Shown here piece after piece: positions 6,509 through 8,035 of a stretch of 8,035 nucleotides of DNA. Below the pieces are notes generated by a model, which saw only the letters and a program-made list of their open reading frames with translations, ran no database searches and had not been told where the DNA came from. Each line of letters opens with the position of its first letter. Positions within the stretch are counted from its first letter, which is position 1. Source of the stretch: an uncultured Chlamydiae bacterium (GTDB lineage Bacteria > Chlamydiota > Chlamydiia > Chlamydiales > CALBHK01); the NCBI GenBank assembly GCA_937894565.1, contig CALBHK010000448.1:1-8035 (forward strand), given 5' to 3'. Both the position numbers and the translations under genes were made by a program.

Positions 6509-6909
6509 TGAAAAAGGGGATTCATTTGATCTTTTATGATGGAGAGTGTGGTCTGTGCAATCATTTGGTAGAGTTTTTATTAAAAATCGATAAAAAAGAA
6601 CTCTTTGTGTTTGCTCCTCTTCAAGGGGAGACAGCAGCTGAATTATTAAAAGATTTACCGCAGAAATTCAAAGATCTAGACACCTTGATTTTAGTAAAAA
6701 ATTATAAAAGTGCGCAGAAGCAATTTTATGTGCAAGGAGAGGCTGTTTTAATGATTGCTTGGGAGCTTGGAGGATGGTGGAGACTTTTGGGTTGGATGCA
6801 TTATTTGCCAAGTGGTCTGTTTGATTGGATCTATAGGTTGGTAGCTAGAAATAGAGCGCGCTTTTTTGCGCGCTGTGAAATTAAACAAGATGAGCGTTTT
6901 TTACCTTAA
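6508..6909 (+). CDS. DCC-family (DUF393) thiol-disulfide oxidoreductase-like protein
   Basis: The 133-residue protein opens with IFYDGECGLCN (8-18), the hallmark of the DCC/DUF393 family. This is a thioredoxin-like fold with a CxxC pair, here C14 and C17. Members are predicted to reduce or exchange disulfides in the cytoplasm, but no substrate is established. Other family features are the APLQGETAAELL segment after the first helix (about 36-47), and an aromatic C-terminal half (WELGGWWRLLGW, then LFDWIYRLVARNRARFF). Length is normal for the family. The start overlaps the dnaG stop (TGATG), so it is the last gene of the + strand block and probably translationally coupled to primase. Its stop codon overlaps that of the opposing gene. 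The pairing with dnaG is not a known functional link, so I infer only co-transcription. Confidence 0.9.
   Translation: MKKGIHLIFYDGECGLCNHLVEFLLKIDKKELFVFAPLQGETAAELLKDLPQKFKDLDTLILVKNYKSAQKQFYVQGEAVLMIAWELGGWWRLLGWMHYLPSGLFDWIYRLVARNRARFFARCEIKQDERFLP
6855..6874 (+). other. GC-rich hairpin inside the 3' end of the DCC gene
   Basis: A perfect 7-bp stem, AGCGCGC 6855-6861 with GCGCGCT 6868-6874, closes a TTTTTT loop. It encodes part of the symmetric peptide RARFFARC and lies about 35 bases before the stop. There is no T run after it, so it is not a standard terminator. It could stabilise the 3' end of the operon message. Confidence 0.4.
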
Positions 6910-7928
6910 TCGAATTTATTATTAAAAAATTCCTCAAATAATTTTTTTGTAGATTCTTCTATCTTTTTATGATTCTCTAGAACAGCCTCTCGGGCGCCCT
7001 CTTCTTGTTCTCTAAGCTGGGTTAATAACACACCATTTTCCCCATTTATTACAATCTTTTCACGTAGCGTTGTTTTATGTTGGGGATATGCAATTTCAAA
7101 ACATAAAGAAAAGTATAAAAGATGCTCTTCTGGCAACTTTGATTTAGCGATTTCAATGATTGGTTCTACTATATTTTGTTCAATAAGAAATTTTCCTATA
7201 ATACAAAGAGGGAGATAGGCCCATTGTGAGGAGTCTGACATGTTTTTAATTGTGTTCAGCACTGTTGTATCGCTATTTTCCATTTGCTTTATGGCAAGTG
7301 CATAGAGAAATGGATCTCGCTCTTCTTTAAAATACGTCCAGATGATATTACTGGCTTCTTCAAGATTATTTTCCCCAAGTAAGCTAAAGAATTCCTTAAA
7401 TTTTTCTTTTAACACTTGTTGTGAATGAACTTCCACGTCTATTACTTCTTCCTGAATATTGTCGAAATCTTTATTTAAATTCCTCACAACTTTTGAAGGA
7501 GCTAAATCTTTAAGTCTAGCTTGTATATAGGATTGGGGGCCAAAAGCCAGTCGAAGAGTGGATCTCACTAATTCTAAGATGCCATAAAGAATAGAGAATG
7601 GTAAATAGACGATCTCTTTAGGGATTAGAATAAGTTGAAAGAGCCCTCTAAGCAATCTGCATTTTTCTATGCAAAATAAAGAGCCGATAATATCTGCTAT
7701 TCCCTTGAAAAGATCTTCTACAATCATCGCTAGGCGTATGGCTACTGTGATAATTGCTTCGGCTGCGCCAATCAAAACACCGAAAGGGCGTATGTAGCAT
7801 GGATTTTTTTCTCCACATTTTATGGCATTGTAAAGGGCAAGTTTAATTGGTTTTTCTAGTTTATAAACCTGATTAAAGTTTTGAAGATTGCAGTCCACGG
7901 TAAGCCTTATATTAATTAATTCTGCCAT
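6906..7928 (-). CDS. Uncharacterised protein with hydrophobic N-terminal region, 340 aa
   Basis: I recognise no named family. Residues 1-47 are polar, with CGEKNPCYIRPFG (38-50) marking the entry to a hydrophobic third. There are at least two long non-polar stretches, about 50-85 (VLIGAAEAIITVAIRLAMIV and onward to GSLF) and 92-131. They are broken by charged residues, so they may be amphipathic or re-entrant helices and not simple membrane spans. Residues 150-340 are hydrophilic and strongly helical, with Leu-rich helix pairs reminiscent of an alpha-solenoid and a highly charged end (about 300-340). No signal peptide is evident. No Shine-Dalgarno precedes the ATG, and no convincing promoter was found. 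Lineage-specific proteins of this build are common in environmental chlamydiae, so an effector or vacuole-membrane role is possible, but this is inference. It is transcribed towards the tsaD operon and its stop overlaps the opposing stop. Confidence 0.8.
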   Translation of the reverse strand: MAELINIRLTVDCNLQNFNQVYKLEKPIKLALYNAIKCGEKNPCYIRPFGVLIGAAEAIITVAIRLAMIVEDLFKGIADIIGSLFCIEKCRLLRGLFQLILIPKEIVYLPFSILYGILELVRSTLRLAFGPQSYIQARLKDLAPSKVVRNLNKDFDNIQEEVIDVEVHSQQVLKEKFKEFFSLLGENNLEEASNIIWTYFKEERDPFLYALAIKQMENSDTTVLNTIKNMSDSSQWAYLPLCIIGKFLIEQNIVEPIIEIAKSKLPEEHLLYFSLCFEIAYPQHKTTLREKIVINGENGVLLTQLREQEEGAREAVLENHKKIEESTKKLFEEFFNNKFD

Positions 7929-8035
7929 TATATGAAAAATTAGAATAAATCACAACAACTCATCTTACGTAAAATAAAACAGAAGAATAACAGGATAGGC
8001 AGGCATACGCATCAGGCTAACTCTTGCAGTCCTTC
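7929..8035. other. Right-edge intergenic region
   Basis: The first ~65 bases are AT-rich and would hold the promoter of the - strand gene; I see no clear -35/-10 pair there. From about 7990 the sequence becomes richer in G and C. On the - strand, the last bases read as an open stretch ...EGLQELA followed by TGA (complement of 8012-8014), which could be the end of another gene. It is too short to support. Confidence 0.3.

Noticed and set aside
6924..6947. Inverted repeat AAAAAATT / AATTTTTT as a terminator for the DCC gene
   Set aside because: The stem is only A-T pairs with an eight-base loop, lies inside the opposing coding sequence, and would be too weak for intrinsic termination.
1..8035. 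CRISPR array, tRNA genes, rRNA genes, riboswitches
   Set aside because: I saw no regularly spaced repeats, no cloverleaf with a T-loop GTTCRA box, no rRNA consensus and no long structured leader apart from the intron end.

Overview
The window looks like a chromosomal segment of a moderately AT-rich bacterium. I infer a member of the Chlamydiae, more likely one of the amoeba- or arthropod-associated 'environmental' families than Chlamydia itself. The reasons are an RNase HIII gene next to tsaD, recN and dnaG, a short protein with the paired hydrophobic segments of chlamydial inclusion-membrane (Inc) proteins, a second uncharacterised hydrophobic protein, and a group II intron remnant at the left edge. 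A Firmicute is the main alternative, because RNase HIII is common there. However, dnaG is not followed by rpoD here, and most genes lack strong Shine-Dalgarno sites. The assignment rests on pattern recognition, not on a database search.

Layout. Positions 1-56 are the 3' end of a group II intron: the distal strand of domain V and a well-formed domain VI with a bulged A. The rest of the intron lies outside the window. Positions 57-152 are an AT-rich leader. Positions 153-689 hold a small, strongly initiated gene for a putative double-membrane-span protein, closed by a very good intrinsic terminator (705-743). A promoter directly after it (749-777) opens a compact six-gene block on the + strand: tsaD (tRNA t6A synthesis), rnhC (RNase HIII), a small membrane-anchored protein of unknown function, recN (recombinational repair ATPase), dnaG (primase) and a DCC-family (DUF393) thiol-disulfide oxidoreductase. 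Junctions in this block are tight: 3 bp, 17 bp, a 4-bp ATGA overlap, 19 bp and a 1-bp TGATG overlap. This suggests one transcript, perhaps with internal promoters that I cannot see.

The last + strand gene meets a 340-codon - strand gene tail to tail, with overlapping stop codons. That gene encodes an unrecognised protein with a hydrophobic N-terminal third and a helical C-terminal part. The final 107 bases hold its upstream region and a short stretch of uncertain nature.

Functionally the operon joins genome maintenance (RNase HIII removes RNA from RNA/DNA hybrids, DnaG makes primers, RecN repairs breaks) with tRNA modification (TsaD). The flanking genes are accessory and lineage-specific, and may be host-interaction proteins. 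I found no CRISPR array, tRNA, rRNA or complete transposon, and no clearly new multi-gene system. The two unrecognised flanking proteins and the small protein between rnhC and recN are the best candidates for undescribed biology.
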